Counted from the first letter of the stretch, positions 33,129 through 42,230 are shown. The stretch is DNA of 64,000 bases from Microbacterium testaceum StLB037 (GCF_900104345.1 NZ_FNJN01000001.1:62001-126000), one strand, 5' to 3'. Made by a program: numbers and translations. Notes: generated by a model from the sequence alone, not told the origin.

Positions 33129-33482
33129 TCAGTGCCAGATCACCGCGAGACCGGCGTTGAGCAAAGCCAGGATGCCGATCGGCCAGAAGATCGCCGGCGA
33201 CAGCGACCCGTTGCGCTTCTGTCGGGCCGAACCGATGCCCAGCAGTGCGCCGATGACGAGCAGGACAACGAGCTTGATGCCGATCTTGGCGTAGTTGAGC
33301 TCGTGATCGAGGCCCCACGGCGCTGAGAGCGCCAGGCCCGTGACCAGGGAGATGAGGAGGGCGTAGTTCATCAACGAGGTGACGCGCGCCCGGCGGCTGA
33401 CCGCCTCGACGACCCACGCGCCGAAGAGGATGGCGAAGCCGACGAGGTGGACGAGGACGACGACGCTGCGCAGGATCTCCAT
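33129..33482 (-). CDS. Small four-helix membrane protein
   Basis: This 117-aa protein has four hydrophobic segments at about residues 5-25, 40-60, 70-90 and 97-115 (ILRSVVVLVHLVGFAILFGA, MNYALLISLVTGLALSAPWG, IGIKLVVLLVIGALLGIGSA, AIFWPIGILALLNAGLAVIW). His-containing first and last helices and the LVTGLALS segment recall small Fe-S- or heme-associated membrane proteins and the CopD-like fold, but I cannot assign a family. ATG 33482 is chosen because a TACCCT box lies 7 nt upstream, indicating a leaderless gene. It stands alone. Confidence 0.78.
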   Translation of the reverse strand: MEILRSVVVLVHLVGFAILFGAWVVEAVSRRARVTSLMNYALLISLVTGLALSAPWGLDHELNYAKIGIKLVVLLVIGALLGIGSARQKRNGSLSPAIFWPIGILALLNAGLAVIWH

Positions 33483-33489
33483 ACCCGAC

Positions 33490-33495
33490 AGGGTA
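33490..33495 (-). promoter_or_regulatory. -10 box (TACCCT) of the small membrane protein gene
   Basis: TACCCT on the minus strand lies exactly 7 nt before ATG 33482. Confidence 0.5.
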
Positions 33496-33665
33496 GGGAC
33501 GCGGCGCGTCACCCGCCAGGAAGGGGGGCCTCACCGCGGGCGCTTCCTGACCCGCGCGCACGGCCCCGGACCCGCGAGCGGCCCTGAGGCTGTCGAAGGG
33601 CGCGCCCCGACGCGCGGACCTCGGTGGCGTCGACGGGCTCAGCCACCCGCACCCCTCGGACGAGA

Positions 33666-33700
33666 ACGGGCCCGGCGACCGCAGAGGTCACCGGGCCCGT
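33666..33700 (-). terminator. Terminator of the riboflavin operon
   Basis: ACGGGCCCGG (33666-33675) and CCGGGCCCGT (33691-33700) pair perfectly. Inner GACC/GGTC extend the stem with one mismatch. It lies 14 bases past the ribH stop on the minus strand. Confidence 0.85.
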
Positions 33701-33713
33701 CAGGAACGACGCG

Positions 33714-34187
33714 TCAGCCGCGCAGCTCCCGCAGAACGAGGGCGGTGCGGATCGCGGCATCCGCGGCCTCTTCGCCCTTGTCCTCCTTGGAGCCTTCGAG
33801 CCCCGCACGGTCGAGGCCCTGCTGCTCGTCGTCCAGCGTCAGCACGCCGAAGCCGACCGGCTTGCCGGCGTCGAGGGCCACGCGGGTCAGACCGTCGGTG
33901 GCCGCCGACGAGACGAACTCGAAGTGCGGCGTGCCGCCCCGGATGATCACGCCCAGGGCCACCACGGCATCCGCTCCGCCCTCGAATGCCGCGCTGGCGG
34001 CGACGGGGAGCTCGAACGAGCCGGGCACGCGCACGACGCGGTAGGTCGCACCGGTCGCGTCGAGCACGCGCTTCGCGCCCGCGATCAGACCGTTCGTGAT
34101 GACCTCGTGCCACGTTCCCGCGACCACGACGACGTTCAGGCCCGACGCGTCGACGCCGCCGGTCTCGGGTGCTCCACTGCCGGCCAT
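33714..34187 (-). CDS. ribH: 6,7-dimethyl-8-ribityllumazine synthase
   Basis: This 157-aa enzyme condenses 5-amino-6-ribitylamino-uracil with dihydroxybutanone phosphate to give the lumazine used by RibE. Visible features are the substrate-binding VVVAGTWHEVITNGLIAGA, VRVPGSFELPVAA, GVIIRGGTPHFEFVSS with its catalytic His, and GFGVLTLDDEQQGLDRAG. Length is normal for subunits of the icosahedral or pentameric enzyme. The ATG shares a base with the ribBA stop (TGATG), so translation is coupled. It is the last gene of the operon under the FMN riboswitch. Confidence 0.96.
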   Translation of the reverse strand: MAGSGAPETGGVDASGLNVVVVAGTWHEVITNGLIAGAKRVLDATGATYRVVRVPGSFELPVAASAAFEGGADAVVALGVIIRGGTPHFEFVSSAATDGLTRVALDAGKPVGFGVLTLDDEQQGLDRAGLEGSKEDKGEEAADAAIRTALVLRELRG

Positions 34188-35455
34188 CAGGCGCTCTCTT
34201 CCTTCATGTGCGCGAGGGCATCGCGCAGGTCGTCCTCGGCGATGATGTGACCCATCCGGTCGCGCTTCGTCTCGAGGTACTGGTGGTTGTTCGGGCCGAC
34301 GCCCACGAGCAGCGGAACCTGCTCGACGACATCGAGACCGAAGCCGCGCAGCTGCGCGACCTTGTCGGTGTTGTTCGTCAGCAGCCGCACCTTCTCGACG
34401 CCGAGGTCGGTCAGGATGCCGGCGGCGGCGGCGTAATCGCGCGCGTCGGCGGGCAGGCCGAGGGCGAGGTTGGCGTCGACGGTGTCCATGCCGCGCTCCT
34501 GCAGGTTGTAGGCGCGCAGCTTGTTGATGAGGCCGATGCCGCGACCCTCGTGACCGCGCATGTAGATCACGATGCCGCCGTCGCGGTCGATCGTGTCGAG
34601 AGCCGCCTCGAGCTGCGGCCCGCACTCGCACTTCAGCGAACCGAACGCCTCGCCCGTCAGGCACTCCGAGTGCACGCGCACGAGGGGCGCCGTCTCGGTG
34701 AGGTCGCCCGAGACCACCGCCAGGTGGTCGGTGCCGGTGATGCGGTCCTTATAGGCGAGGAAGCGGAAGGTGCCGTGCGAGGTGGGGACGTTCGACTCGG
34801 CGCGCAGGCTCACGCGGCGGCGGGCGGGCGCGGTGGCGGGCAGCGGGTCGGTCTCGTTGAGGTGACCGATGAGCTGTTCGATCGTGATGACCGGGATGCC
34901 GTCGCGCTCGCCGAGCTCGAACAGTCCGGGCAGGCGCATCATGCTGCCGTCCTCGGCGACGACCTCGGCGATCGCACCGACGGGCTCGAGCCCCGCGAGG
35001 CGCATGAGATCGACGGCGGCCTCCGTGTGCCCCGCGCGCTCGCGCACGCCGCCATCGACGGCGCGCAGCGGCAGCACGTGTCCGGGACGGATGAGGCTGG
35101 TCGGAACCGACGCGGGGTCGGACAGCACGTTGAGGGTGCGCGCGCGGTCGGCGGCACTGATCCCGGTGGTGACTCCGGATGCCGCGTCCACGCTGACCGT
35201 GTACGCGGTGCCGCGGGCGTCCTGGTTGACCTCGACCATGGGCGGCAGGTCGAGACGGTCGGCCCACTCGGCGGGCATGGGGGCGCAGACGTAACCGCTG
35301 GACCAGCGGACGGTCCAGGCGAGCCACTCGGGGGTCGCGAGCTGCGCCGAGATGATGACGTCGCCCTCGTTCTCGCGGTTCTCGTCGTCGGCGACCAGGA
35401 TCGGCCGCCCCTGACGCAGGGCTTCCAGGGCCTCGGGGATGGTGGACAGGCTCAT
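34187..35455 (-). CDS. ribBA: Bifunctional DHBP synthase/GTP cyclohydrolase II
   Basis: This 422-aa protein has two domains. The RibB part (residues about 5-205) makes 3,4-dihydroxy-2-butanone 4-phosphate and shows ILVADDENRENEGDVIISAQ and the GHTEAAVDLMRLAGL segment. The RibA part (residues about 215-415) opens GTP; it has zinc-binding cysteines in SECLTGEAFGSLKCECGP and the GHEGRGIGLINKLRAYNLQE signature. Both supply the two precursors of riboflavin. The ATG at 35455 overlaps the ribE stop (ATGA). It is the third gene of the operon. Confidence 0.96.
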   Translation of the reverse strand: MSLSTIPEALEALRQGRPILVADDENRENEGDVIISAQLATPEWLAWTVRWSSGYVCAPMPAEWADRLDLPPMVEVNQDARGTAYTVSVDAASGVTTGISAADRARTLNVLSDPASVPTSLIRPGHVLPLRAVDGGVRERAGHTEAAVDLMRLAGLEPVGAIAEVVAEDGSMMRLPGLFELGERDGIPVITIEQLIGHLNETDPLPATAPARRRVSLRAESNVPTSHGTFRFLAYKDRITGTDHLAVVSGDLTETAPLVRVHSECLTGEAFGSLKCECGPQLEAALDTIDRDGGIVIYMRGHEGRGIGLINKLRAYNLQERGMDTVDANLALGLPADARDYAAAAGILTDLGVEKVRLLTNNTDKVAQLRGFGLDVVEQVPLLVGVGPNNHQYLETKRDRMGHIIAEDDLRDALAHMKEESA

Positions 35456-36108
35456 CGGGAGCCCCTCTCGGTCTGTGCGGCGGTCGCCGCGGGATTCTCT
35501 GTCGTGCGGAAGGCGAGCATGCGCTGGACATGACGGGCCAGGATGTCGGTTTCGAGGTTCACGGGCGTGCCGGCTTCGGCGCGGCCGAGTGTCGTGGCCT
35601 CGAGGGTTTCGGGGATGAGCGAGACCTCCAGCCACGGCTCGGGCTCGGAGGCTTCGCTCACGGCGCTCACGGTGAGCGAGACGCCGTCGATCGCGATTGA
35701 CCCCTTGTCGACCACGAGGGGGGCGAGGGGGGACGGGATGCCGACGCGCACGACGCTCCACTGCGCTCCGGGCCGCACCTCGCGCACGACACCGGTGCCG
35801 TCGATGTGGCCCTGCACGATGTGCCCGCCCAGGCGGCCGTGCGCGGCGGTCGCGCGCTCGAGGTTGACCGCGCGGCCCGGGGCGACGTCGGCGAGCGTCG
35901 ACATGTCGAGGGTCTGCTTCATCACGTCGGCGGTGAACCAGTCGTCGCCCTGATCGACGACGGTGAGGCACACACCGCTCACCGAGATCGAGTCGCCGTG
36001 GCCGGCGTCCGACACCGACAGGGGGGCGCGCAGCGTCAGGCGCACGCCGTCGCCCGAGGGCTCGACGGCCGTGACGGCCCCGATCTCTTCGACGATTCCG
36101 GTGAACAT
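35452..36108 (-). CDS. ribE: Riboflavin synthase alpha chain
   Basis: This 218-aa protein has the duplicated lumazine-binding barrel. Repeat one starts MFTGIVEEIGAVTAVEPSG with VSGVCLTVVDQGDDWFTADV. Repeat two starts near GGHIVQGHIDGTGVVREV with IDGVSLTVSAVSE. It dismutates two lumazines into riboflavin and the pyrimidine substrate. The ATG shares a base with the ribD stop. The C-terminal tail after ARHVQRML is slightly longer than in many homologues. Confidence 0.96.
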   Translation of the reverse strand: MFTGIVEEIGAVTAVEPSGDGVRLTLRAPLSVSDAGHGDSISVSGVCLTVVDQGDDWFTADVMKQTLDMSTLADVAPGRAVNLERATAAHGRLGGHIVQGHIDGTGVVREVRPGAQWSVVRVGIPSPLAPLVVDKGSIAIDGVSLTVSAVSEASEPEPWLEVSLIPETLEATTLGRAEAGTPVNLETDILARHVQRMLAFRTTENPAATAAQTERGSR

Positions 36109-37181
36109 CAGGCGTCTCCTTCGTTCTCGCCCGCGGTCGCGGGCACAGTCTCGGTGCTTTCGGGTGCGGTCTCGGCTGGGCGGGCGACGATCAGCAGGTC
36201 GTCGCCGAGGGAGGTGACGGATGCCACCGCCAGGCGCTTCGCCGCGTCGATGCTCGGCACGCCGACGTCTCCGAGTGCGAGGCGCGAACCGCCGAGCAAC
36301 ACGGGCGCGATGTAGACGAGCAGCTCGTCGGCGAGGCCTTCGCGCACGAAGGCGCTCGCGAGGGTCGGCCCGCCCTCTACGAACACGCGCTGCACGCCCT
36401 GCTCGGCGAGATCGGCGAGCACCGCGCGCAGGTCGCGCGTCGAGCAGAACAGGGGGTCGCGCGGGTGGCGGCGCACCGCGGCATCCGGAGCCGTTTCGCT
36501 CTCGCCGATGATGACCGGCATCGGCTGGTCCTCGAGCAGCGTCCCGTCATCCGCTCGCGCGGTCAGCGCCGGATCATCGGAACGGACGGTGCCGGTGCCG
36601 GCGACGATCGCGTCCGCCTGCGCGCGGCGCGCGTGCACGTCGCGGCGGGCGTCGGGTCCGGTGATCCATTGGCTCGTGCCGTCATCGGCCGCGGCGCGAC
36701 CGTCGAGGCTCTGCGCCCACTTCACGATGACGTGCGGGCGGCCGCTGCGTTGCAGGTGCGTCCAGTCGGCGACGAGCGCCTCGGCGGCATCCGCCTCGGG
36801 TCCCGCCTCGACGTCGACCCCGGCTGCGCGCAGGCGGTCTGCTCCACCGGCCGCCGCGTCGGTGGGGTCGTCGAGCGCGTAGACCACGCGGGCGATGCCC
36901 GCCTCGATGAGCGCGACAGCGCACGGGCCGGTGCGACCGGTGTGATTGCACGGCTCCAGGGTCACCACGGCAGTGGCGCCTTGTGCGGCACCGGGGGCGA
37001 GCTTCGACAGCGCGTCGACCTCGGCGTGGGCGGTGCCGGCGCCGCGATGGAATCCCTCGGCGACAACCTCACCCGCAGGCGACAGGATCACGGCGCCCAC
37101 CTGGGGGTTGAGCCCGCGCGGGCCGCGCCGGGCGAGCTGCAGAGCTCGCCGCATGGCGTCGATCTCGACGGCGGATGCCAT
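36108..37181 (-). CDS. ribD: Bifunctional riboflavin deaminase/reductase
   Basis: This 357-aa protein deaminates and then reduces the early pyrimidine intermediate of riboflavin synthesis. The N-terminal deaminase (residues about 5-125) has the zinc site GTAHAEVDAL and VTLEPCNHTGRTGPCAVALI. The C-terminal reductase has RPHVIVKWAQSLDGRAAADD, GPDARRDVHARRAQADAIVA, GTGTVRSDDPALTAR and RVFVEGGPTLASAFV. It is the first gene of the operon; the FMN riboswitch ends about 60 bases upstream. Order ribD-ribE-ribBA-ribH with overlapping starts is the classic actinobacterial arrangement. Confidence 0.96.
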   Translation of the reverse strand: MASAVEIDAMRRALQLARRGPRGLNPQVGAVILSPAGEVVAEGFHRGAGTAHAEVDALSKLAPGAAQGATAVVTLEPCNHTGRTGPCAVALIEAGIARVVYALDDPTDAAAGGADRLRAAGVDVEAGPEADAAEALVADWTHLQRSGRPHVIVKWAQSLDGRAAADDGTSQWITGPDARRDVHARRAQADAIVAGTGTVRSDDPALTARADDGTLLEDQPMPVIIGESETAPDAAVRRHPRDPLFCSTRDLRAVLADLAEQGVQRVFVEGGPTLASAFVREGLADELLVYIAPVLLGGSRLALGDVGVPSIDAAKRLAVASVTSLGDDLLIVARPAETAPESTETVPATAGENEGDA

Positions 37182-37240
37182 TTCCTTGTCCTTCCCGCGG
37201 AGTCGGGGCAGGGCCAGCGGGAAGGCGTGTCGCGCCGTCC

Positions 37241-37385
37241 GTGCTGCCTCCTATCCGGACTAGCGAGGGCTCACCCTCGCATCACCGTCGGTCCCGGAAT
37301 TCCACCGGATCGGCCCCACCGCGTGAGCGGAGGGGTTCGCGGACTGTCACCGCCGGTTCGGATTCTCACCGACCCCGGAGCACGT
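37241..37385 (-). ncRNA. FMN riboswitch (RFN element)
   Basis: On the minus strand, between 37385 and 37241, the leader reads GGGGTCGGTGAGAATCCGAA, then CCGGCGGTGACAGTCCGC, later GGTGGAATTCCGGGACCGAC, GGTGATGCGAGGGTGAGCC, and ends AGTCCGGATAGGAGGCAGC. These are the conserved RFN core blocks in order. It precedes ribD and would lower expression of the operon when FMN is plentiful, probably by hiding the ribosome site, since no clear U-tract terminator follows. Confidence 0.95.
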
Positions 37386-37512
37386 TTTTGCACTTCTGAT
37401 CCTACTCAACGTGCCTCTCGCGGTTTCATTCCCGGTCATACGGCGACGTTTCGTGGTCGCTCTCTCCGGCCCCCGCGGCGCTGCGTCTCGCACCCCGCGT
37501 CTCGCGATGCGG

Positions 37513-38376
37513 TCACTTGAGCAGTCGCGACAGTCGACGGTCGGCGAGCAGCTTGCCGCCGGTCTGGCAGGTGGGGCAGTACTCGAGGGAGTTGTCGGCG
37601 AAGAACACGCTGCGAACCTCGTCGCCGCACACCGGGCACGCCTCGCCGCGGCGTCCGTGCACGCGCATGCCGCGACGCTTGGCGTCCTTCAACTCGGCCG
37701 GGGGCTTGCCGCGTGCCGCGTCGATCGCCTCGGCCAGCGTCGTCGTCATCGCGCTGTAGAGATGGTCGACCTCGGCCTCCGACAGGTTCGCGGCCAGGGC
37801 GTACGGCGACATCTTGGCCGCGTGCAGGATCTCGTCGGAATAGGCGTTGCCGACCCCCGCGACGATCGACTGATCGCGCAGCACGCCCTTGATCTGCGTG
37901 CGACGGCCCTCGAGCAGCGAGCCGAACGTCGCCCGGTCGAAGCCCTCGCTCAGCGGATCGGGACCCAGCCGTGCGATGCCCGGCACCTCGGCGGGGGAGC
38001 GCACGGCGTACACGGCGAGCGACTTCTTCGTGCCGGCCTCGGTGAGGTCGAAACCCGAGCCATCGTCGAAGCCCACGCGCAGCGCGATCGGCGTCTTGCC
38101 CGGCTTGACGATCGTCGTGGGCAGGGCGTCGTACCAGCGCAGCCACCCCGCCTTGGCGAGATGGAACACGAGATGGATGCCGGCGTCGGACGCCACGTCG
38201 ACGAACTTGCCGTGGCGATCGACGCCCGTGATGCGCGCGCCGACGAGGGCCGTCAACGGCGGGTCGTACGTCTTGAGCGCGTTGATCGCCGACACGGTGG
38301 CCTTGTCGACGCGCAGCCCCGTCACCCGCCCGCGCAGGTATTCGACGAGCCCCTCGACCTCTGGCATCTCCGGCAT
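37513..38376 (-). CDS. Formamidopyrimidine-DNA glycosylase/endonuclease VIII family protein
   Basis: This 287-aa protein has the Fpg/Nei N-terminus MPEMPEVEGLVEYLRGR, where Pro2 is the Schiff-base nucleophile and Glu3 the acid. The conserved Lys is in GVDRHGKFVDV. The helix-two-turn-helix segment GVLRDQSIVAGVGNAYSDEI follows, then a C-terminal zinc finger with cysteines in CPVCGD and YCPTC. It removes oxidised bases and nicks the abasic site. The finger tip differs from classical Fpg, as in several actinobacterial Nei-like paralogues, so substrate preference is open. It is monocistronic; a CACGAT box 6 nt upstream is a weak promoter candidate. Confidence 0.92.
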   Translation of the reverse strand: MPEMPEVEGLVEYLRGRVTGLRVDKATVSAINALKTYDPPLTALVGARITGVDRHGKFVDVASDAGIHLVFHLAKAGWLRWYDALPTTIVKPGKTPIALRVGFDDGSGFDLTEAGTKKSLAVYAVRSPAEVPGIARLGPDPLSEGFDRATFGSLLEGRRTQIKGVLRDQSIVAGVGNAYSDEILHAAKMSPYALAANLSEAEVDHLYSAMTTTLAEAIDAARGKPPAELKDAKRRGMRVHGRRGEACPVCGDEVRSVFFADNSLEYCPTCQTGGKLLADRRLSRLLK

Positions 38377-38422
38377 GCGCCCATCGTGCCACCGACCTCC
38401 GACATCGGCACGGGGCCTTGCG

Positions 38423-38986
38423 TCAGGGTTCGAGCACCCGCCAGGGCTGGGGCGCGCGGTCGTCGTCGCGCAGCAGCCCTCCGACCCAGAGGTCGGAACG
38501 ACCGAGAAAGTTCACGTGCGCGTGCCGCAGAAGCCCCTCGTAGCGGAATCCCAGCGCCCGCGCGACGCGTGCCGAGCCGGCGTTGCCGACGACCGCGCGC
38601 CACTCGATGCGCTCTATCGCCGGACGCTCGAGCGCGAAGCCCCAGCCGACGACCGCGCGCGCGGCCTCGGTCGCCAGCCCCCGCCCACGCACGCTCGGCG
38701 ACACCCAGTAGCCGATCTCGGGACCGCCCGAGGGCAGCTTCGCCAGGCCCACCATGCCGACGAGTCGCCCCTCGAGGCGGATCGCCCAGGTCGCCTCCGA
38801 CCCCTCGGCCCACCACCCGCGCGTCAACTCGACGAACGTCTCCGCGTCCTCAGGGAGGTACGGCGCAGGCACCGTCGTGAACCTCTGGATCGCGGCATCC
38901 TGGCATTCCGCGTGGATCGCCTCGACGTCGTTCACGCGCGGCGCCGAAAGCTCGAGGCGTGCGGTGCGCAGGATCTCCGGTTCCAT
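38423..38986 (-). CDS. GNAT acetyltransferase, RimJ/RimL type
   Basis: This 187-aa protein begins MEPEILRTARLELSAPRVND, the typical RimJ/RimL-type start. The acetyl-CoA loop is YWVSPSVRGRGLATEAARAV, followed by the late motif VVGNAGSARVARALGFRYEG. Such enzymes acetylate ribosomal-protein N-termini, antibiotics or small amines; the substrate cannot be told. The start at 38986 is supported by a TAGCGT box 6 nt upstream. Confidence 0.9.
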   Translation of the reverse strand: MEPEILRTARLELSAPRVNDVEAIHAECQDAAIQRFTTVPAPYLPEDAETFVELTRGWWAEGSEATWAIRLEGRLVGMVGLAKLPSGGPEIGYWVSPSVRGRGLATEAARAVVGWGFALERPAIERIEWRAVVGNAGSARVARALGFRYEGLLRHAHVNFLGRSDLWVGGLLRDDDRAPQPWRVLEP

Positions 38987-38992
38987 CCGGCC

Positions 38993-38998
38993 ACGCTA
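38993..38998 (-). promoter_or_regulatory. -10 box (TAGCGT) of the acetyltransferase gene
   Basis: TAGCGT on the minus strand lies 6 nt before ATG 38986. Confidence 0.5.
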
Positions 38999-39014
38999 CC
39001 GGGGGGTGTTCATG

Positions 39015-39085
39015 GCATAGCTCCTGCAGATCGGCCGCTGAGGGCCATACCGCTTCTGCGGGGACCGGATCTGCAGGAGTTGTGT
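39015..39085. repeat. Palindrome, type C, on the promoter side of the second DUF559 gene
   Basis: CTCCTGCAGATC (39021-39032) and GATCTGCAGGAG (39068-39079) are perfect complements, and the outer GCATAG/TTGTGT extends the arms imperfectly. The interior of about 35 nt is unrelated to other copies. It ends 77 bases before the DUF559 gene start. Confidence 0.88.
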
Positions 39086-39102
39086 CGCGCGCTCCGTACG
39101 AC

Positions 39103-39114
39103 TTATCCCCAGAT
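39103..39114 (+). promoter_or_regulatory. DnaA-box-like motif upstream of the second DUF559 gene
   Basis: TTATCCCCAGAT differs from the motif at 14771 by one base (a DnaA box with one mismatch) and lies 48 nt before ATG 39163. The shared sequence and spacing suggest a functional upstream element. Confidence 0.5.
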
Positions 39115-39162
39115 GTCTGCCTGGGCCGTTCCGGCCCGTCGCGAGACGGAATTCTCGGACGC

Positions 39163-39969
39163 ATGTCCCTCGCCTCCGCCTCCTATCGCGACCTCCGTGC
39201 CAGAGGCCTGACCCGTGCCGAGATCGCCCGCGCGATCGACGACGGTCGGCTTCTTCGTCCGCGTCGCGACGCCTACCTGCCGGCCGAGTGTTCACGAGAC
39301 GTGCTGCGCGCGGTGGAGCACGGAGGTCGTCTCGACTGCCTCTCCCTCCTCCGAGAGCGAGGCGTTTTCGCCCACGACGCTCAGCGGCTGCACGTGCAAT
39401 TCGATCGGGAGGCCAGCCGTCTGCCACACCGGGGCCCGGACCTCCGCGCGCATTGGCGATCGAGCTCCGCGGCACCGCGAGAGGTACATGCGCCGCTCCC
39501 AGAGGCACTCGTACAGTCCGCCCAGTGTCAGCCGCCGCGGAGCCTTGTGGCTTCGCTGGACAGCGCGTGGAGCTCCGGTCTGATCGGGGAGCGCGAGGTG
39601 GCGGATGTCTTCAGTCGGCTGCCGCGCAGATTCCGATCGCTCCAGCGGCTCGTCGACCCCACAGCCGAATCCGGGCCTGAAACGATCGTGCGGCTCATGC
39701 TCCGCAGCCTTGGTCTGAGGTGGGAGACCCAGGTCCGAATTCCCCTCGTCGGTCGCGTCGACTTCGTCGTGGAGAGGTGGCTCATCATCGAATGCGACAG
39801 CAAGGCCCACCACTCCTCTTGGGACGCCCAGCGTGAGGACCGCCGGCGCGATCGAGCCGCTGCCGCGGCAGGCTACGCGACTCTCCGCCTCCTCGCGGAG
39901 GAGATCCTGTACCAACCGGACATGGTGCGGGCGGCGATCGCGGGCCTCGCGTCCCGTCATCGGCGGTGA
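39163..39969 (+). CDS. DUF559/Vsr-like nuclease-fold protein with AbiEi-like N-terminus
   Basis: This 268-aa protein opens with a helix-turn-helix-like stretch, SYRDLRARGLTRAEIARAID then DGRLLRPRRDAYLP, as in AbiEi-type antitoxins. The C-terminal 90 residues fit DUF559, a Vsr-like fold: VRIPLVGRVDFVVERWLIIE with the acidic pair, CDSKAHHSS, QREDRRRDRAAAAAGYATLR. A middle segment PPRSLVASLDSAWSSGLI is seen in relatives. It shares this plan with the gene at 13755 but the sequences are quite different. It is bracketed by type C palindromes 77 bases upstream and 22 bases downstream. ATG 39163 is the first family-like start. Activity and target are unknown; no antitoxin partner is adjacent. Confidence 0.78.
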   Translation: MSLASASYRDLRARGLTRAEIARAIDDGRLLRPRRDAYLPAECSRDVLRAVEHGGRLDCLSLLRERGVFAHDAQRLHVQFDREASRLPHRGPDLRAHWRSSSAAPREVHAPLPEALVQSAQCQPPRSLVASLDSAWSSGLIGEREVADVFSRLPRRFRSLQRLVDPTAESGPETIVRLMLRSLGLRWETQVRIPLVGRVDFVVERWLIIECDSKAHHSSWDAQREDRRRDRAAAAAGYATLRLLAEEILYQPDMVRAAIAGLASRHRR

Positions 39970-39991
39970 TCCGGGGAGCCCGTTGTCGCGC

Positions 39992-40063
39992 GCACAACTC
40001 CTGCACATCGTGGCTTCAAGCGGGCGAAGGGTGTGGATGAGGCGGGATCTGCAGGAGTTGTGC
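39992..40063. repeat. Palindrome, type C, downstream of the second DUF559 gene
   Basis: GCACAACTCCTGCA (39992-40005) and TGCAGGAGTTGTGC (40050-40063) are perfect inverted arms. Outer CGCG bases extend the pairing. It starts 22 bases after the gene's stop codon and could also act as its terminator. Confidence 0.9.
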
Positions 40064-40094
40064 CGCGCGCGTCGAGCCCCCCCCGAAACGGCAA

Positions 40095-40125
40095 CGCCCG
40101 CACGACTCGGAGAGTCGTGCGGGCG
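40095..40125 (-). terminator. Terminator of trpS
   Basis: CGCCCGCACGACTC (40095-40108) and GAGTCGTGCGGGCG (40112-40125) form a perfect 14-bp stem with a 3-nt loop, 16 bases past the trpS stop on the minus strand. Confidence 0.9.
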
Positions 40126-40141
40126 TCGGACAGACGCAGGA

Positions 40142-41158
<1,017 letters not shown>

Positions 41159-41289
41159 GGCGGCGTGCGCGGGACGTTCCTGCCGTCGAAGCGGTTTCCT
41201 GGATGCCGACACCCGGCCCGCCGGGCGATCTGGGACACCGCCCTCGGCGCAGGACGACCCGGATGCCGGTGTCGCGGGCCTGACGCGCC

Positions 41290-41340
41290 CCGGGCCGGAC
41301 ACCCCGACGCTCCGGGCCGGACACCCGCGCGCCCCGGGCC
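41290..41340. repeat. 22-bp GC-rich tandem repeat
   Basis: CCGGGCCGGACACCC occurs at 41290-41304 and 41312-41326, with a partial third unit CCGGGCC at 41334. The period is 22 bases. It lies in the 229-bp gap between trpS and xthA, close to xthA's stop. Nothing else is seen in that gap except a weak inverted pair around CGACACCC (about 41207) and GGTGTCG (about 41267). Confidence 0.75.
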
Positions 41341-41375
41341 GCGGGCGCCCCGCGTCCTCGGGGAAGCCCTCGGTG

Positions 41376-42224
41376 TCAGCGCCCGAGCGTGTAGTCGACG
41401 ATCACGGGGGAGTGGTCGCTCCACCGGGTGTCGTACGACGGGGCGCGGTCGACCCGGTACGACGTCACGCGCTCGCCCAGGGCGGGCGTGGCGACGTGGT
41501 AGTCGATTCGCCAGCCGCTGTCGGTGTCGAACGCCTTTCCGCGCATCGACCAGAACGTGTACGGACCGTCGACCTCGCCCATGGCGCGGCGGCCGACGTC
41601 GATCCAGCCGAGGCCCGTGCCGGTGGAGCCGTCGACGCCCTCGACCTGCTCGCCCGCGGGGCCGAAGAAGCGGTCGAAGTACGCACGCTCGCGCGGGAGG
41701 AACCCGGCGTTCTTGCGGTTGCCGCGCCAGTTCTTGATGTCGAGCTCGCGGTGACCCACGTTGAGGTCGCCGGTCACGAGGGCCAGCTCGCGCTCGGTCT
41801 TCAGCTCGGCGAGGCGACGCTCCATCGCGTCGAGGAAGAGCCACTTCGCGTCTTGCTTGGGGGTGTCGACCTCGCCGCTGTGCACGTAGGCGCTGACGAT
41901 GGTGATGGTCTCGCCATCGATGTCGAAGTCGGTCTCGATCCAGCGGCCCGACGCGTCGAGCGGCTCGGGGCCGAGGTGCGTGCGGGTCTCGACGCCGGGC
42001 AGACGGCTGATGATGGCGACTCCCGCCCGCCCCTTCGCGAGGGCTTCGTCGTTGACGATCTCCCACCCCGGCAGGGCCTCGGCGAGCTGGTCGGCGGTGG
42101 CCCGCACCTCTTGCAGAGTGACGATGTCGGCGCCCGAGGCGTCGAGCCACTCGACCATGCCCTTGCGGACGGCGGCACGGATGCCATTGACGTTGACGGA
42201 GACGATACGCACGGAACGAGCCAC
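41376..42224 (-). CDS. xthA: Exodeoxyribonuclease III
   Basis: This 282-aa protein is a base-excision repair AP endonuclease and 3'-5' exonuclease. Catalytic segments are IVSVNVNGIRAAV, VTLQEVRA with the metal Glu, ALVTGDLNVGHRELDI with Asp and Asn, RIDYHVATPAL, and the terminal RWSDHSPVIVDY. GTG 42224 is preferred over GTG 42212 because a TAGGCT box sits 6 nt upstream of it. It is monocistronic. With the Fpg/Nei gene 3.8 kb away it gives two repair functions in the region. Confidence 0.95.
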   Translation of the reverse strand: MARSVRIVSVNVNGIRAAVRKGMVEWLDASGADIVTLQEVRATADQLAEALPGWEIVNDEALAKGRAGVAIISRLPGVETRTHLGPEPLDASGRWIETDFDIDGETITIVSAYVHSGEVDTPKQDAKWLFLDAMERRLAELKTERELALVTGDLNVGHRELDIKNWRGNRKNAGFLPRERAYFDRFFGPAGEQVEGVDGSTGTGLGWIDVGRRAMGEVDGPYTFWSMRGKAFDTDSGWRIDYHVATPALGERVTSYRVDRAPSYDTRWSDHSPVIVDYTLGR

Positions 42225-42230
42225 CCGACG

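Noticed and set aside
38959..39162. Upstream extension of the second DUF559-type gene to 38959
   Set aside because: The extra residues would be read through the type C palindrome and the TTATCC motif and have no family resemblance; ATG 39163 fits.
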